A DNA stretch of 64,000 nucleotides from JBDHWG01 sp046328525 (GCA_046328525.1 JAXLWK010000008.1:1-64000), one strand, 5' to 3'; shown: positions 1 through 9,500, counted from the first letter of the stretch. The notes: generated by a model not told the origin, from the letters alone. Made by a program: numbers and translations.

Positions 1-15
1 CGACCTGAGCATTAT

Positions 16-70
16 GTAGTGAGGACTTCAGTCGTTCTGGGGCCTGGGAAACGACTGAAGTCGTTACTAC
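16..70. repeat. Imperfect inverted repeat (GACTTCAGTCGTT family)
   Basis: Two arms of about 21 bp (16-36 and 50-70) face each other and share GACTTCAGTCGTT, with two mismatches, around a short spacer containing GGGGCCTGGGAAACGACTG. Related fragments occur near 49208 (TCTGGGAAACGACTGATGAA) and near 48290 (GACTTCAGTCGGCT), so it is a dispersed repeat. The rest of 1-246 holds no gene. A TTGACA at 89-94 has no convincing -10 partner. Confidence 0.6.
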
Positions 71-246
71 GTTACCACCCTTTCACCCTTGACAGACCAC
101 TGGGCAGCGACTCAAGAAATATGCCAATCCCTCACACCTGATACCACAATACGGGTGATAGTGGACCTGGACTTGCTGAGTCCGAAACCATCACGCGCCT
201 CTCTGCGAGATCAAACCACTTTTCCAGGACGAAAGGGTCACACGAT

Positions 247-3159
247 ATGCGGCTACAGCGTTCCCTCGCCGGGCGATGGCAGTTCCAGCTGGACCCCTCC
301 GGAACTCTGACCGTCGAGACTCTCTCCCCCGATCGAGCAATCCCCGTTCCCATGCCCTGGCAGGCGGCCTTCCCAGACCTCGAAAAGTACTCCGGCTATG
401 CCTGGTATCGCCGCGCCGTGGACGTGGACGCCGATTGGCTGGCCGGGGAGCTGCTTCTGCGCTTCGGCGCTGTGGACTACTGGTGTCAGGTTTTCGTGAA
501 TGGGCAGCTGGTCGGCGAACACGAAGGCGGGTATACCCCGTTCACCATTCCCATCGCGCGCCACGTGCAGCCCGGCCGCAACGAGATCGCTGTGCGCGTC
601 TACGATGCGGCACAGACGGGCATGACCATCGAGCGCTGGCCGTCTTTTGACCCGCGCATGGGCGCCGACGGCCCGCCGTTCGACCCCGTGCACGTGCCCC
701 ACGGCAAACAGGAGTGGTACATCAACGTCGGAGGCATCTGGCAGGATGTCACGCTGACGGCGGTCCCGCGGCCCTATATTGACAGTGTGCAGATTACGGC
801 CGACATGCGCGGCCACGCGCGCCTCGCCGTGCAGCTGGCCGGCGCCTCGCCGCCGGCCAGCGCTCTGCGGGCGCGGGTCGAGGACGGCGGCGGTGGCGTG
901 TGGGAAGCGGGGGAAGCGCAGCCCGTTCTGCCGAACCTGCACGAGATGTCGGTGGCCGTCGAGAACGCCCGCCTGTGGGAGCCGGAGACGCCCAACCTGT
1001 ACACGGCGCGCGTGAGCCTCGGCGACGACGAAGTCAGCGTGCGCTTCGGCTTCCGCGAGGTGTCCACCGCGAACGGGCAGATTCTCCTCAACGGCAAGCC
1101 GATTTTCCTGCTGGCCGTGCTGGACCAGGACCTCTACCCGGACACCATCTACACCGTGCCGTCGGAGGCGTTCCTGCGCGACGAGTTCGAGAAGGCGCGG
1201 GCGCTCGGCCTGAACTGCCTGCGCTGCCACATCAAGCCGCCGGACCCGCTGTACCTTGACCTCGCCGACGAGATGGGCTTCCTCGTCTGGACCGAGATTC
1301 CCTCCTGGCGCACGTTCCACCGCAAAGGCACCCTCGACCCGAACGAAGTCGCCCTGGACGACGCCATCAAGCGCCGCGCCGAGCTTCTGCTGGAAGAGAT
1401 GGTGCGCCGCGACTTCAACCATCCCTCGATCATCATCTGGACCATCATCAACGAAGACTGGGGCACGGCCCTGCCGTTGAGCGCGAGCGACCGAGCGTGG
1501 GTCGCGCAGATGTACGACCGCTGCAAGGGGCTGGACCCCACGCGCCTCGTCGTGGACAACTCCGCCTGCCCGCACCCGTGGGGGCCAAACGTCCACGTCA
1601 AGAGCGACCTGGACGACTTCCACATCTACGCCAGCATCCCCGACCACGCGCCCGGCTTCAGCCAGACGCTGGAGCAGTTCGATCTGCGGCCGCTGTGGAC
1701 ATACTCCACCCACGGCGACACGACGCGCAGCGGCCAAGAGCCACTCGTCCTGTCGGAGTTCGGCAACTGGGGGTTGCCTTCGGTCGAGAAGCTGCGGCAG
1801 CCGACGGGCAGCGACCCATCCTGGTTTGGCCTCGGCGCGTGGTGGTCGCCGTGGGATGGCGAGGCCGGCTGGCCCGCCGGCGTCGAGGAGCGGTTCCAGC
1901 GCTTCGGCCTTGACAAGATGTGGCCGACGTATGAGAGCTTTGCAGAGGCGAGCCAGTGGCGCCAGTATGAATCGCTGAAGTTCGAGATCGAGACGATGCG
2001 CCGCCTGGCCCACCTGCGGGGCTACGTGATCACCGAGCTAACCGACGCCTACTGGGAGAGCAACGGTCTCCTCGACTTCTTGCGCAACCCGAAGACGTAC
2101 TTCGACGTATTCCACACCATCAACGCGCCGGACGTCATCGTGCCGCAGGTCAACCGCTACGCCTACTGGGATGATGAGAGTGTCGAGTCGTGCGTCCATG
2201 TCGCGCGTTACAGCAACGCCGACTGGGACGGCGCGACGCTCCGCTGGCGGCAGGATGGGGCGGAGTGGGGGCAGCACACCCTCGGAACGGTCGAGCGCGG
2301 AAGCGTACAGGCGCTCGGCTTGCTGCGCCAGCCGCTGCCCAGCGTGGACCGGGCGACGATGCAGCGCACGACACTGACCCTGGCGGCGGGCGCGCGCGAG
2401 CTGGCGCGCAACACCCTCGACGTGCTGGTTCTGCCCGCGTCCGCCCGCCAGGCGGCCTACCGCGAGCCAGTCGTCGTGGTGACACAATCGGGCGCCACCC
2501 CGCTCGACCTGCCGCTGCCGACTCTGGCCCAGGCGCCGGGCGAGACGATGGGCGCGCCGGACGACGCGCCGGCGCTGCCCCGTGGGCGGCGGCGGCACAT
2601 GCAGCGCAATCTGGGGGAGATGCTCGGCGAGATCGGCTACACGACGGTGGACAAGCCGTCCCTCGACACACGCCTTGCCATCGCCGATTACGCGGACGCG
2701 GAGCTGCTGGCCTGGGTACGCAACGGCGGGGCGCTGCTGTATATCGGCTACGGCCCCAGCCCGTTCTTCTGGATCGGCGGTCGCAACGGCCCGTACAGCG
2801 GCAACTGGATCACGAGCTTTAGCTGGCTCCACCCGGCCGCGCAGCGGCGGCTCGCCGGCGTGACGAACCCGCTGGGGATGCCGTTCATGCGCGCTATGCC
2901 GCAGCGGATCATCCTGGGGCTGCCGTTCGACGACCCGGCGATCCAGGGCGATATTCTGGCCGGCATGGTGTCCGGTTGGGTGTCGCAGCCGGCCGCGCAC
3001 ACGGTCCAATTCCGCTATGGCCGCGGCCGCGTGATCATGAGCACGTTCGGGTTCCGCGAGGCGCTGCCCACGGACCCGGCGGCGGTGGCCCTGCTCCACG
3101 ACCTGGTGGACCACCTGATGTCGGACGCCTGCCAACCGACCCTGGCCGCGAGCTACTAA
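247..3159 (+). CDS. Glycoside hydrolase family 2 protein (beta-galactosidase/beta-glucuronidase type)
   Basis: 970 residues. The N-terminal half has the GH2 order: a sugar-binding jelly roll (about residues 1-180, with W-Y-R-R and G-A-V-D-Y motifs), an immunoglobulin-like domain, then a TIM barrel. The general acid/base is E403 in the IINEDWG motif, and the likely nucleophile is E504 in LSEFGNWG. About residues 775-965 look like an added flavodoxin/glutamine-amidotransferase-like fold (LLAWVRNGGALLYIGYG and GRGRVIMSTFGF). There is no signal peptide, so it should be cytoplasmic and act on imported oligosaccharides. The start ATG follows a GAAAGGG ribosome-binding site. Together with the GH1 gene and two ABC sugar importers nearby it suggests plant- or microbial-glycan use. 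The family is secure; the exact sugar cannot be read from sequence. Confidence 0.9.
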   Translation: MRLQRSLAGRWQFQLDPSGTLTVETLSPDRAIPVPMPWQAAFPDLEKYSGYAWYRRAVDVDADWLAGELLLRFGAVDYWCQVFVNGQLVGEHEGGYTPFTIPIARHVQPGRNEIAVRVYDAAQTGMTIERWPSFDPRMGADGPPFDPVHVPHGKQEWYINVGGIWQDVTLTAVPRPYIDSVQITADMRGHARLAVQLAGASPPASALRARVEDGGGGVWEAGEAQPVLPNLHEMSVAVENARLWEPETPNLYTARVSLGDDEVSVRFGFREVSTANGQILLNGKPIFLLAVLDQDLYPDTIYTVPSEAFLRDEFEKARALGLNCLRCHIKPPDPLYLDLADEMGFLVWTEIPSWRTFHRKGTLDPNEVALDDAIKRRAELLLEEMVRRDFNHPSIIIWTIINEDWGTALPLSASDRAWVAQMYDRCKGLDPTRLVVDNSACPHPWGPNVHVKSDLDDFHIYASIPDHAPGFSQTLEQFDLRPLWTYSTHGDTTRSGQEPLVLSEFGNWGLPSVEKLRQPTGSDPSWFGLGAWWSPWDGEAGWPAGVEERFQRFGLDKMWPTYESFAEASQWRQYESLKFEIETMRRLAHLRGYVITELTDAYWESNGLLDFLRNPKTYFDVFHTINAPDVIVPQVNRYAYWDDESVESCVHVARYSNADWDGATLRWRQDGAEWGQHTLGTVERGSVQALGLLRQPLPSVDRATMQRTTLTLAAGARELARNTLDVLVLPASARQAAYREPVVVVTQSGATPLDLPLPTLAQAPGETMGAPDDAPALPRGRRRHMQRNLGEMLGEIGYTTVDKPSLDTRLAIADYADAELLAWVRNGGALLYIGYGPSPFFWIGGRNGPYSGNWITSFSWLHPAAQRRLAGVTNPLGMPFMRAMPQRIILGLPFDDPAIQGDILAGMVSGWVSQPAAHTVQFRYGRGRVIMSTFGFREALPTDPAAVALLHDLVDHLMSDACQPTLAASY

Positions 3160-3185
3160 CTCGGTCAGTTAGGAACGCAAAGGCG

Positions 3186-3310
3186 GTAGCTCCACAGTTT
3201 AGCGTCGAAGAGCGGAGTTACCCCCGTTGGCGGTGGTAGGGGCAGGTTTGAAACCTGCCCCTACTCCAGCGCCAGCGCGATATTGTTCTGCCACGCTAAA
3301 CTGCTGAGGG
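3186..3310. repeat. Composite repeat: MITE-like element carrying a nested GGGGCAGGTTT palindrome
   Basis: The ends (GGTAGCTCCACAGTTTAGCG near 3186 and CCACGCTAAACTGCTGAGG ending near 3310) match the ends of the ~100-bp elements at 12571 and 21802, but the centre differs. A perfect palindrome at 3236-3264, belonging to a second repeat family (GTAGGGGCAGGTTT plus its complement), lies inside. Further on (about 3309-3395) are fragments of the third family (ACCTTTGCGTCTTTGCGCC). The 3160-3410 gap is therefore entirely repeat DNA. Confidence 0.7.
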
Positions 3311-3410
3311 ACCACAGAGATGGAGAGAAAGAAGGATTTCTTCTCCCACCTTTGCGTCTTTGCGCCTTTGCGTTTCCTTTCTCTTCGACGCGCACCGTGC
3401 ACGGGCGCAG

Positions 3411-4700
3411 CTACGCGAACTCTAGCACGCCCTCCATCAGCAGCGGGCCGACCGCTTCGTCGGCGTGGCCGATGTAGTGGCGCATCAGGCCGACGAGGGG
3501 CGTAGCCCGCCAGCGCGAGCCTCCGTCGTCGGCGCAGTCGTCCAGGGTATACAGCCCCAGGTCCAGGTAGTAGTCCTTCAGCGGCCCCTTCTCAAAGCGG
3601 TAGCGCCAGTCAATCATGGTGTAGAGCGGGAACCAGGTGTAGCCGATGACGGGTACGCCCTCGGCGCGCAGGCGCTTGATGACCGCCACCGATGATTCGA
3701 GCCACTTCTCGCGTGTGGCGTCGCTGCCGACGGCGCTCGTCTCGCTGATGATGACCGGCGCCCTGTAGCGGTTGTAGTAGTCGCGGATGAGCATGGCGAA
3801 CCCTTCGCCCGCGAGGTCTTCCCAGTTACTGAAGCTGACGCGCCCCGACCGTTGGACATCGAGCCGCTGGCGGGACCACTGGGGGTAGAAGTTCATGCCC
3901 ATGATGTCCAGCTCGATCGGATTCGTCCACAGCGCGGCCAGGTCGTCGAGGGCGACGCCCTCGCGCAGTAGCCAGGCGAACAGCGGGTGGTCCGGCGTGA
4001 CCCGCCCCGTGATGAGATCGTAGCACAGGTAGCCGCGCCGCGTCTCCTCGACGGCGAGGGCCTCAAGGTCCTGGCGCATGGCGCGCGTTAGGCCCGTCGC
4101 CTCGACGTGCACCATGATCGCGGCCGGGTCAATCGCCTTGATCGCCTCAACCGTGTTGACGATGCCCCGCGCGAGCTGCACCAGGATGCGCAGGTAGTTG
4201 CGGTCGCCGCGCAGGTACGGCGGCCACGCGCCGCGCTGCCCGCAGAACAGCGCGTTGACCAGCGGCTCGTTCAGCGGCGTGTACCAGCGCACCAGGCCCT
4301 TGTAGCGGCGGGCGAAGGCGCTGGCGTAGTCGGCCACGAAACGCGGGTAGCGCGGGTTGGCAAACTCGCGCTTGAGCCAGAACGGGCAGCCGTAGTGCAT
4401 CAGGTCAATAATCGGCGTGATGCCCAGCTCCTCGACGATGTAGGGAATAACCCGGTCGGTCCACGACCAGTCGAACTGGCCGTGCGCTGGCTCGACGCGA
4501 TACCAGGGCACACCCCAGCGCACGGCGCGCGCGCCCAGGTCCCGCGCCACCGCCAGGTCCTCGCGCCAGTGCTCATAGTGCCCCATCAACTCGTACTCGT
4601 CCAGGGCGCGATGCCCGTTGCGCGTCTGCGGGACGAAGGTATCCTCGATACCTGTCGCCCAGATAAAGTCCTTGGGGTCCGCAGTGATGGGCAGGGTGAT
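3411..4700 (-). CDS. Glycoside hydrolase family 1 (beta-glucosidase-like), non-canonical start
   Basis: About 429 residues. GH1 signatures are clear: the acid/base motif TPLNEP and the nucleophile motif IISETSA, in a TIM barrel (W-x-V-P-W-Y-R-x-E; H-Y-G-C-P-F-W; F-Y-P-Q-W). It probably hydrolyses beta-glycosides in the cytoplasm. The open frame runs upstream to 5003, but the extra residues there are a frame shadow of a short-chain dehydrogenase fragment. A very strong ribosome-binding site (GAGGAGGAGG, 4708-4717) sits 7 nt before ATC at 4700-4698. No ATG, GTG or TTG lies near in frame; the next methionine is inside the domain (MGHYEHW). So translation either starts at ATC or the start codon has mutated. 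The 3' end abuts the repeat block at 3310-3400. Confidence 0.82.
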   Translation of the reverse strand: MTLPITADPKDFIWATGIEDTFVPQTRNGHRALDEYELMGHYEHWREDLAVARDLGARAVRWGVPWYRVEPAHGQFDWSWTDRVIPYIVEELGITPIIDLMHYGCPFWLKREFANPRYPRFVADYASAFARRYKGLVRWYTPLNEPLVNALFCGQRGAWPPYLRGDRNYLRILVQLARGIVNTVEAIKAIDPAAIMVHVEATGLTRAMRQDLEALAVEETRRGYLCYDLITGRVTPDHPLFAWLLREGVALDDLAALWTNPIELDIMGMNFYPQWSRQRLDVQRSGRVSFSNWEDLAGEGFAMLIRDYYNRYRAPVIISETSAVGSDATREKWLESSVAVIKRLRAEGVPVIGYTWFPLYTMIDWRYRFEKGPLKDYYLDLGLYTLDDCADDGGSRWRATPLVGLMRHYIGHADEAVGPLLMEGVLEFA

Positions 4701-4707
4701 CGTAACG

Positions 4708-4717
4708 CCTCCTCCTC
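4708..4717 (-). promoter_or_regulatory. Strong ribosome-binding site in front of an ATC codon
   Basis: On the minus strand GAGGAGGAGG is followed after 7 nt by ATC at 4700-4698, where GH1 homology begins. The spacing is ideal for an initiation codon, which makes the missing ATG/GTG/TTG notable. Confidence 0.6.
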
Positions 4718-4789
4718 GGCTACGTGGTTGTCCCCTTTTGACCGTCGGGTGAGGAGGAATGGGCGCCGGGCGACGTAGGCGCCCAGATG

Positions 4790-4936
4790 TCCTGCACGCG
4801 CCGTCGCCGCCAGGTCCGTGGCGTCGCGGTCGAGCAACGCGACCTTCGCCCCTTCCTTCGCAAAAAGGCGCGCCGTCGCCTGGCCGATCCCCGATCCGGC
4901 GCCGGTCACAAGCGCCACTTTGCCCTCCAGCCGCAT
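4790..4936 (-). pseudogene. 5' fragment of a short-chain dehydrogenase/reductase gene
   Basis: An ATG at 4936, preceded by GTAGGAGACAG, opens a textbook SDR N-terminus: MRLEGKVALVTGAGSGIG with the TGxxxGIG nucleotide-binding motif, then the second beta strand (KVALLDRD). Similarity ends after about 49 residues. The frame continues as unrelated sequence to a stop at 4586, inside the GH1 gene. The catalytic YxxxK region is absent. This is the promoter-proximal stub of an SDR gene whose remainder was lost, probably by a deletion that brought GH1 next to it. Confidence 0.75.
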
Positions 4937-5087
4937 GACTGTCTCCTACACGTTGTGGGATGATAAACGGATAGAGGGTCAATGTATGCGGCTCGCGGCG
5001 CAATAATGACCCCGTATCGTCAAGGTGTCGCTAGGGGAAATTGAGCAAGCTGTATGCCAAAGCGAAGGGAGGGGGAGAAGAACCGCC

Positions 5088-5135
5088 CTATCGCTTGCGC
5101 GATAGGGCGGCGAGACGCGCCATGGCGCGTCTCTA
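5088..5135. repeat. Two adjacent palindromes overlapping the ctaA stop codon
   Basis: CCCTATCGCTTGCGCGATAGGG (about 5087-5109) forms one hairpin. GAGACGCGCC/GGCGCGTCTC (5112-5133) is a perfect palindrome of the family also found at 27138 and 48323. The second contains the first base of the ctaA stop codon (5135-5133). The pair could end transcription of ctaA. Confidence 0.65.
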
Positions 5136-6107
5136 CTTATTCGCGGCCGGCAGCGCGCCGCCGCCTGGGACACGCTCGACGACCGGCGTCTCGGCGCGTT
5201 GCGGGACGGCCAGCGCCGCCGCGCTGAGCAGGACAATCGCCACCCACGTCAGGTCGGCCAGCAGCAGGTGGACAAGCTGCATCCACACCGGGGCCAGCAG
5301 CGCGACGTTGACCAGCCCCGCGACCCATTGGGCCAGCACGAGGAGCTTGACGGCGTTCGCCGAGCGCCGCACCCACACCCCCGAGGATTGCTTTTCGGCG
5401 TAGTAGGCCAGGGCGATCAGACCGAGGCCGATAAGCACCGCGAAGATGGGGTGGATCAGGCGCAGGCGTACCAGGAAGTGGGCCGTCGGGTCCAGGTCCT
5501 GGGACAGGCCCGCCGCCAGGGACTCCGGCGGAAACAGAGTGTCGCCGAGGGCGACGATGGCGCCGCTCGCCCCGATCCACATCATCCCCAGCAGGCCGAG
5601 GCCAAGCGCGGTCGTCAACGCCTTGTTGCGGCGCAGGTCGAGACGGCCGCCGCCGCCACCCCACCACGCCGTCAGCGTCAGCGCGCCGAGCAGCAAGAAG
5701 GTATTGATGAGATGAACGGCGATGGAGACAGCGCGCGCCGCCGACTCGTCGTGGGCAACGAGCTTGAACAGCACCAGGCCCGCGCCGACGAGCGCCTCGC
5801 TCACAATGAAGAGGGCGGACAGCGTCGCGCCCAGCCGCACGGGACTCCCCTTAGGGTAGGCGCGGAAGGCCCAGACGACGAGGACGGCGACGGACACGAG
5901 GGCGAGGCCGCTGGACAGGCGGTGCGAGAACTCCACCAGGGTCGTTACCTGGGGGTTGAGCGGGACGATCTCGCCGTTGCACAGCGGCCAGTGCTGGCCG
6001 CAGCCAGCGCCAGAGCCGGTGGCGCGGACATACGCGCCCCACAGGACGACGAGGATGTTGAGACCGAGTACGAACCAGGCGTATTTGGCGAAACGATTGA
6101 GAGACAT
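5133..6107 (-). CDS. ctaA: Heme A synthase (COX15/CtaA family)
   Basis: 324 residues counted from ATG 6107, the first start followed by a proper membrane segment; the longer frame to 6212 adds an Arg-rich stretch overlapping the promoter. The enzyme oxidises the heme O methyl group to make heme A for cytochrome oxidase. It has about eight transmembrane helices. The external loop carries the CtaA-type cysteine pair C36 and C43 (GAGCGQHWPLCNG), and the heme-ligand motif is EFSHR with H62. The C-terminus is short and Pro-rich, and its stop codon falls at the edge of a palindromic repeat. It is monocistronic here; ctaB and oxidase genes are not in the window. Confidence 0.92.
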   Translation of the reverse strand: MSLNRFAKYAWFVLGLNILVVLWGAYVRATGSGAGCGQHWPLCNGEIVPLNPQVTTLVEFSHRLSSGLALVSVAVLVVWAFRAYPKGSPVRLGATLSALFIVSEALVGAGLVLFKLVAHDESAARAVSIAVHLINTFLLLGALTLTAWWGGGGGRLDLRRNKALTTALGLGLLGMMWIGASGAIVALGDTLFPPESLAAGLSQDLDPTAHFLVRLRLIHPIFAVLIGLGLIALAYYAEKQSSGVWVRRSANAVKLLVLAQWVAGLVNVALLAPVWMQLVHLLLADLTWVAIVLLSAAALAVPQRAETPVVERVPGGGALPAANK

Positions 6108-6183
6108 ATATGAATTCCTAACCCTTCTGGACGGCTCCCGAGCGTTCACGGGGCGGTTGCCCCGGCCGCGCCGTCTTGGGGCG

Positions 6184-6212
6184 ATTATACTCCAATCGCG
6201 CCAGGTCCTCAA
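6184..6212 (-). promoter_or_regulatory. Sigma70-type promoter of ctaA
   Basis: On the minus strand TTGAGG (6212-6207), 17 bp, then TATAAT (6189-6184). The expected transcription start near 6177 gives a leader of about 70 nt before ATG 6107. Confidence 0.65.
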
Positions 6213-6229
6213 GGCGCGACATCGCTTCC

Positions 6230-6258
6230 TTGACCTTCCAGGGTAACACGGCTACTAT
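6230..6258 (+). promoter_or_regulatory. Sigma70-type promoter of tRNA-Leu
   Basis: TTGACC (6230-6235), 17 bp, TACTAT (6253-6258). It reads toward the tRNA at 6302, leaving a 5' leader of about 35 nt for RNase P to remove. Confidence 0.65.
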
Positions 6259-6301
6259 TTGCGCCTGTAAGACGCTGAAGGGCCAGACATCGAATAGGCA
6301 G

Positions 6302-6382
6302 GCGGGCGTGGCGAAATGGCAGACGCGCAGCACTTAGGATGCTGTGTCTTCGGACGTGAGAGTTCGAGTCTCTCCGCCCGCA
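6302..6382 (+). tRNA. tRNA-Leu (anticodon TAG)
   Basis: The acceptor stem is GCGGGCG (6302-6308) with CGCCCGC (6375-6381) and discriminator A. The anticodon stem CAGCA/TGCTG encloses loop CTTAGGA, giving anticodon TAG, which reads CUA/CUG leucine codons. A variable arm (TGTCTTCGGACG) as expected for class II leucine tRNAs is present, and the T loop is TTCGAGT. CCA is not encoded. Confidence 0.95.
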
Positions 6383-6390
6383 CACCGAGA

Positions 6391-6416
6391 GGGGCGCTTC
6401 CACAAGCGCCCTTTTT
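6391..6416 (+). terminator. Rho-independent terminator after tRNA-Leu
   Basis: GGGCGCTT, loop CCAC, AAGCGCCC, then TTTTT. A perfect 8-bp stem directly downstream of the tRNA. Confidence 0.9.
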
Positions 6417-6516
6417 GCATGCCTGAGAAATTGGTGAGACTTTCTCGCCCCGCGTATTCGTTGCCCCCTCTCCGGCGTCATGATGTGCAGTAGCCGTTTC
6501 TGAAAGGAAGCCCTCT

Positions 6517-9500
6517 GTGCGTTGGACTCGCATTCTCCTTCCGATCCTGGTGTTCATCCTGGCCCTGGGGACCGCGCAGGCGCAAGGGCCGACGCCCAGC
6601 GGCGCATCCGCCGGCGGCGTGGGGTGCGCGAGCGTTAAGACCGACAGCGCGACCGGCGCAATCCGCCAGCTCACGGACTGCGGCATCGTGGACACGCGGC
6701 GCGACCCTGAGACTGTCGCGCGCAGCATCCTCGGCGGCCTCGCCCCGCAGCTCGGCTTGCAGCGCGACGGGCGCGACCTGGCGCTCAACACCGTCCGACA
6801 GACCGATGTCGCCACCCACGTCCGGTTTCAGCAGATGCACAAGGGCGTGCCGGTCTACCTGGGCGAGGTGCTGGTGCAGTACACACCCCAGGGGAAGGCG
6901 CAGTGGGTCCTCAACCAGACGATCCCCAACCTTGACGTAGACGTCACACCACGCATCGAGGAGAGCCAGGCGCTTGCCATCGCGACGGCCGCGACGCCGG
7001 ACGCCGCGCGGCTGCGCGCTCCGGCGACGGCGGAGCTGGTCATCTATGCCGAGGGCATCGCGCCCCTGCTGGCCTGGCACATCCTTCTGCCGACGGCCGC
7101 GCCCATGGCCGACTGGCACGTCATGGTGGCCGCCGGCGACGGCAAGATTCTGCGCCAGTGGAACAGCATCGTGCGCGACAGCGGGTCGGCGCTGACCTAC
7201 GACCCCAACGCAGTCCAGGACAGCGGGAACACGAGCCTGCGCGACAACAATCACCAGACGAGCGCGGCGCTGGACGCAGCGCGGAGCCTCGTCACGCTGA
7301 CCGACCTCAACCCGGCGGTACGCACGCTCAAGGGACTCTACGCCGACATGACGGCGCTCGGCGTGCAGGGGTGCGATGGGCTGACACATCCGCCGTACAC
7401 GCAGCCGTACACGCCCGGCCTCGCCAATGAGCCGAGCCGCGTCTACAGCTACGCGCGCAACGACATGCGCTTCCAGGAAGTTGTCGCCTACTACGCCATC
7501 ACCGCCACGCAGCGCTGGATCCAGTCGCTCGGCTTCGCCAACGTCAACAACCGCTCCATCCCGGTCAACGTCCACTGTTTCGCGGACGACAACTCGAACT
7601 ACACGTCCGTGGACGGCGGCCTGCACTTCGGCGACGGCGGCGTGCCGGATGCGGAGGACGCGGACATCGTCGTCCACGAGTACGGCCACGCGATCCAGGA
7701 CAACCAGGTGCCGGGCTGGGGGCCGGTCAAGAACACGCCGCAGCGGGCCATGGGCGAGGGATTCGGCGACTTTCTGGCCGGCATGGCGAGCATCAGCAAG
7801 GGCAACCCCGGCTACCAGGCGGGCGGCAAGTACTGCATCGGCGACTGGGACGCGACGGCCTACAACCCGGCCGTCCCCAACGCCGGCGGCGGCTGCCTGC
7901 GCTGGATCAACGGGCGCAACGAGAGCACCGGGCGGGACGTCGGCCAGTACGCCGGCCGCGTCGCCGAGGAGCACGACGACGGACGCTTCTGGTCGGCGGC
8001 GCTGACGTGCGTCTACGAAGGCATGGGCGGGACGGCTCAGGCGCGGGACGACGTCATGAAGCTCGTGCTTCAGCACCATTTCAGCCTGCTGCCCGATTCC
8101 AGCAACAACGCTTTCGACACGGCTGTGAACGCCCTCCAGATCGCGGACACCAACCTGTTTGGCGGCGCGCACAAGCTACTCATCCGCAACTGCATGCTTC
8201 AGCGCAACCTGATACAGCTTCCAACGGCGACGACGCCGACGATTACGTACCCGGCCGGCGGCGAGATCATCCTGCCCGGCTCGACGATTGACGTGACGTG
8301 GGCAGCCAACGGCGCTCCGTCGGACACCGCGCACCGCGTCGAGTACACCAGCGAGTGCCAGCCGCGCGGCGACTTCTTCGACAACGTTGAGAATGGGCCG
8401 GACGGATGGTCCACGCAGCACGCCCAGGGCCAGAGCAACTGGCGCATTGTCAGCGACAACGGACACGACTCGCCCCATAGCTGGTTCTCTCCGAGCCAGG
8501 CCTCGGTCAGCGACCAGTACCTTATCAGCCCCCCGATCCATGTGCAACCCGGCTCACTCCTGTCGTTCTGGCATAGCTACAATCTGGAAGGCGGCGGCAT
8601 CACCGCTTACGACGGCGGCGTGGTCGAGGTCAGCGCCGACGGCGGCGCGACGTGGACCGACCTGGGACCGCAGATGACCCAGAACGGATACTCCGGCGTC
8701 ATCGGCGCCAGCGCGAGCAACCCGCTGGCCGGCCGCTCCGTCTTCAGCGGCGACAGTGGCGGTTGGATCGAGACGCGGGCGACCCTGGGGCCGTGGGCCG
8801 ACCAGGTCATTCGGATTCGCTTCCGCCAGGCGACCGACAACACCGTCGCGCGGCCCGGCTGGTGGGTGGACGACATTCTCGTCGGCCAGCCCTTCTCCAT
8901 CTCGTGGCAGCCGGTCGGCGTCGCGGCGCCCGGCGCGTCCAGCCTGCGCTGGACGGCGCCCGGCCAGAGCGGCGACAACTACTGCGTGCGGGTGCGCGGC
9001 GAGGGCGAGAACTACAAGGTGTCCGCGTGGTCCACGAGCCGGCCCTTCGCGCTCGCGTTCCTGACGGACCTCCAGCCGCGCGTGTTCCTGCCGCTGGTCG
9101 TGGGCGGCGGCAGCCAGAGCGCGCCGACGCCGACGCCCGTGTCCAATACGCCGACGCCGACGCTGACGCCACCGCCGACGTGGACGCCGCTCCCGACGCC
9201 CTTACCGACCATGACCCCCACCCCCTCGGCGACACCATCGCCAACGCCGTCGCCGACGCCGCAGGGCGCGAACGCCCCGAAGCTGACGTATCCGATGGGC
9301 GGCGAGACACTGACGGCCGGCAGCGCCGTGACCGTGACGTGGCAGATGCCGCTGCCCCAGCCCGGCGCCAGCTTCCGGCTGGAAGCCTCAGCGGCGTGTG
9401 TCCCGTCCGACGGCTTCTACGACAACGTCGAGAGCGGGTCGGCCGGCTGGACCACGCTCCACGGCCCCGGCGTGAGCCTGTGGAGCCTCAGCAACGCCGA

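Noticed and set aside
89..118. TTGACA at 89-94 as promoter of the GH2 gene
   Set aside because: No acceptable -10 hexamer at 16-18 bp; left unannotated.
253..2013. Long open frame (586 codons) on the minus strand opposite the GH2 gene
   Set aside because: It is a GC-rich antisense shadow: Arg/Val/His-rich composition, no motif, and fully covered by a secure GH2 gene. The same holds for long shadows opposite the metallopeptidase, uvrA, the PBP gene and others.
4790..4936. SDR fragment as a functional small protein
   Set aside because: It stops before the catalytic region and continues as unrelated frame into GH1; no sign of a complete fold.
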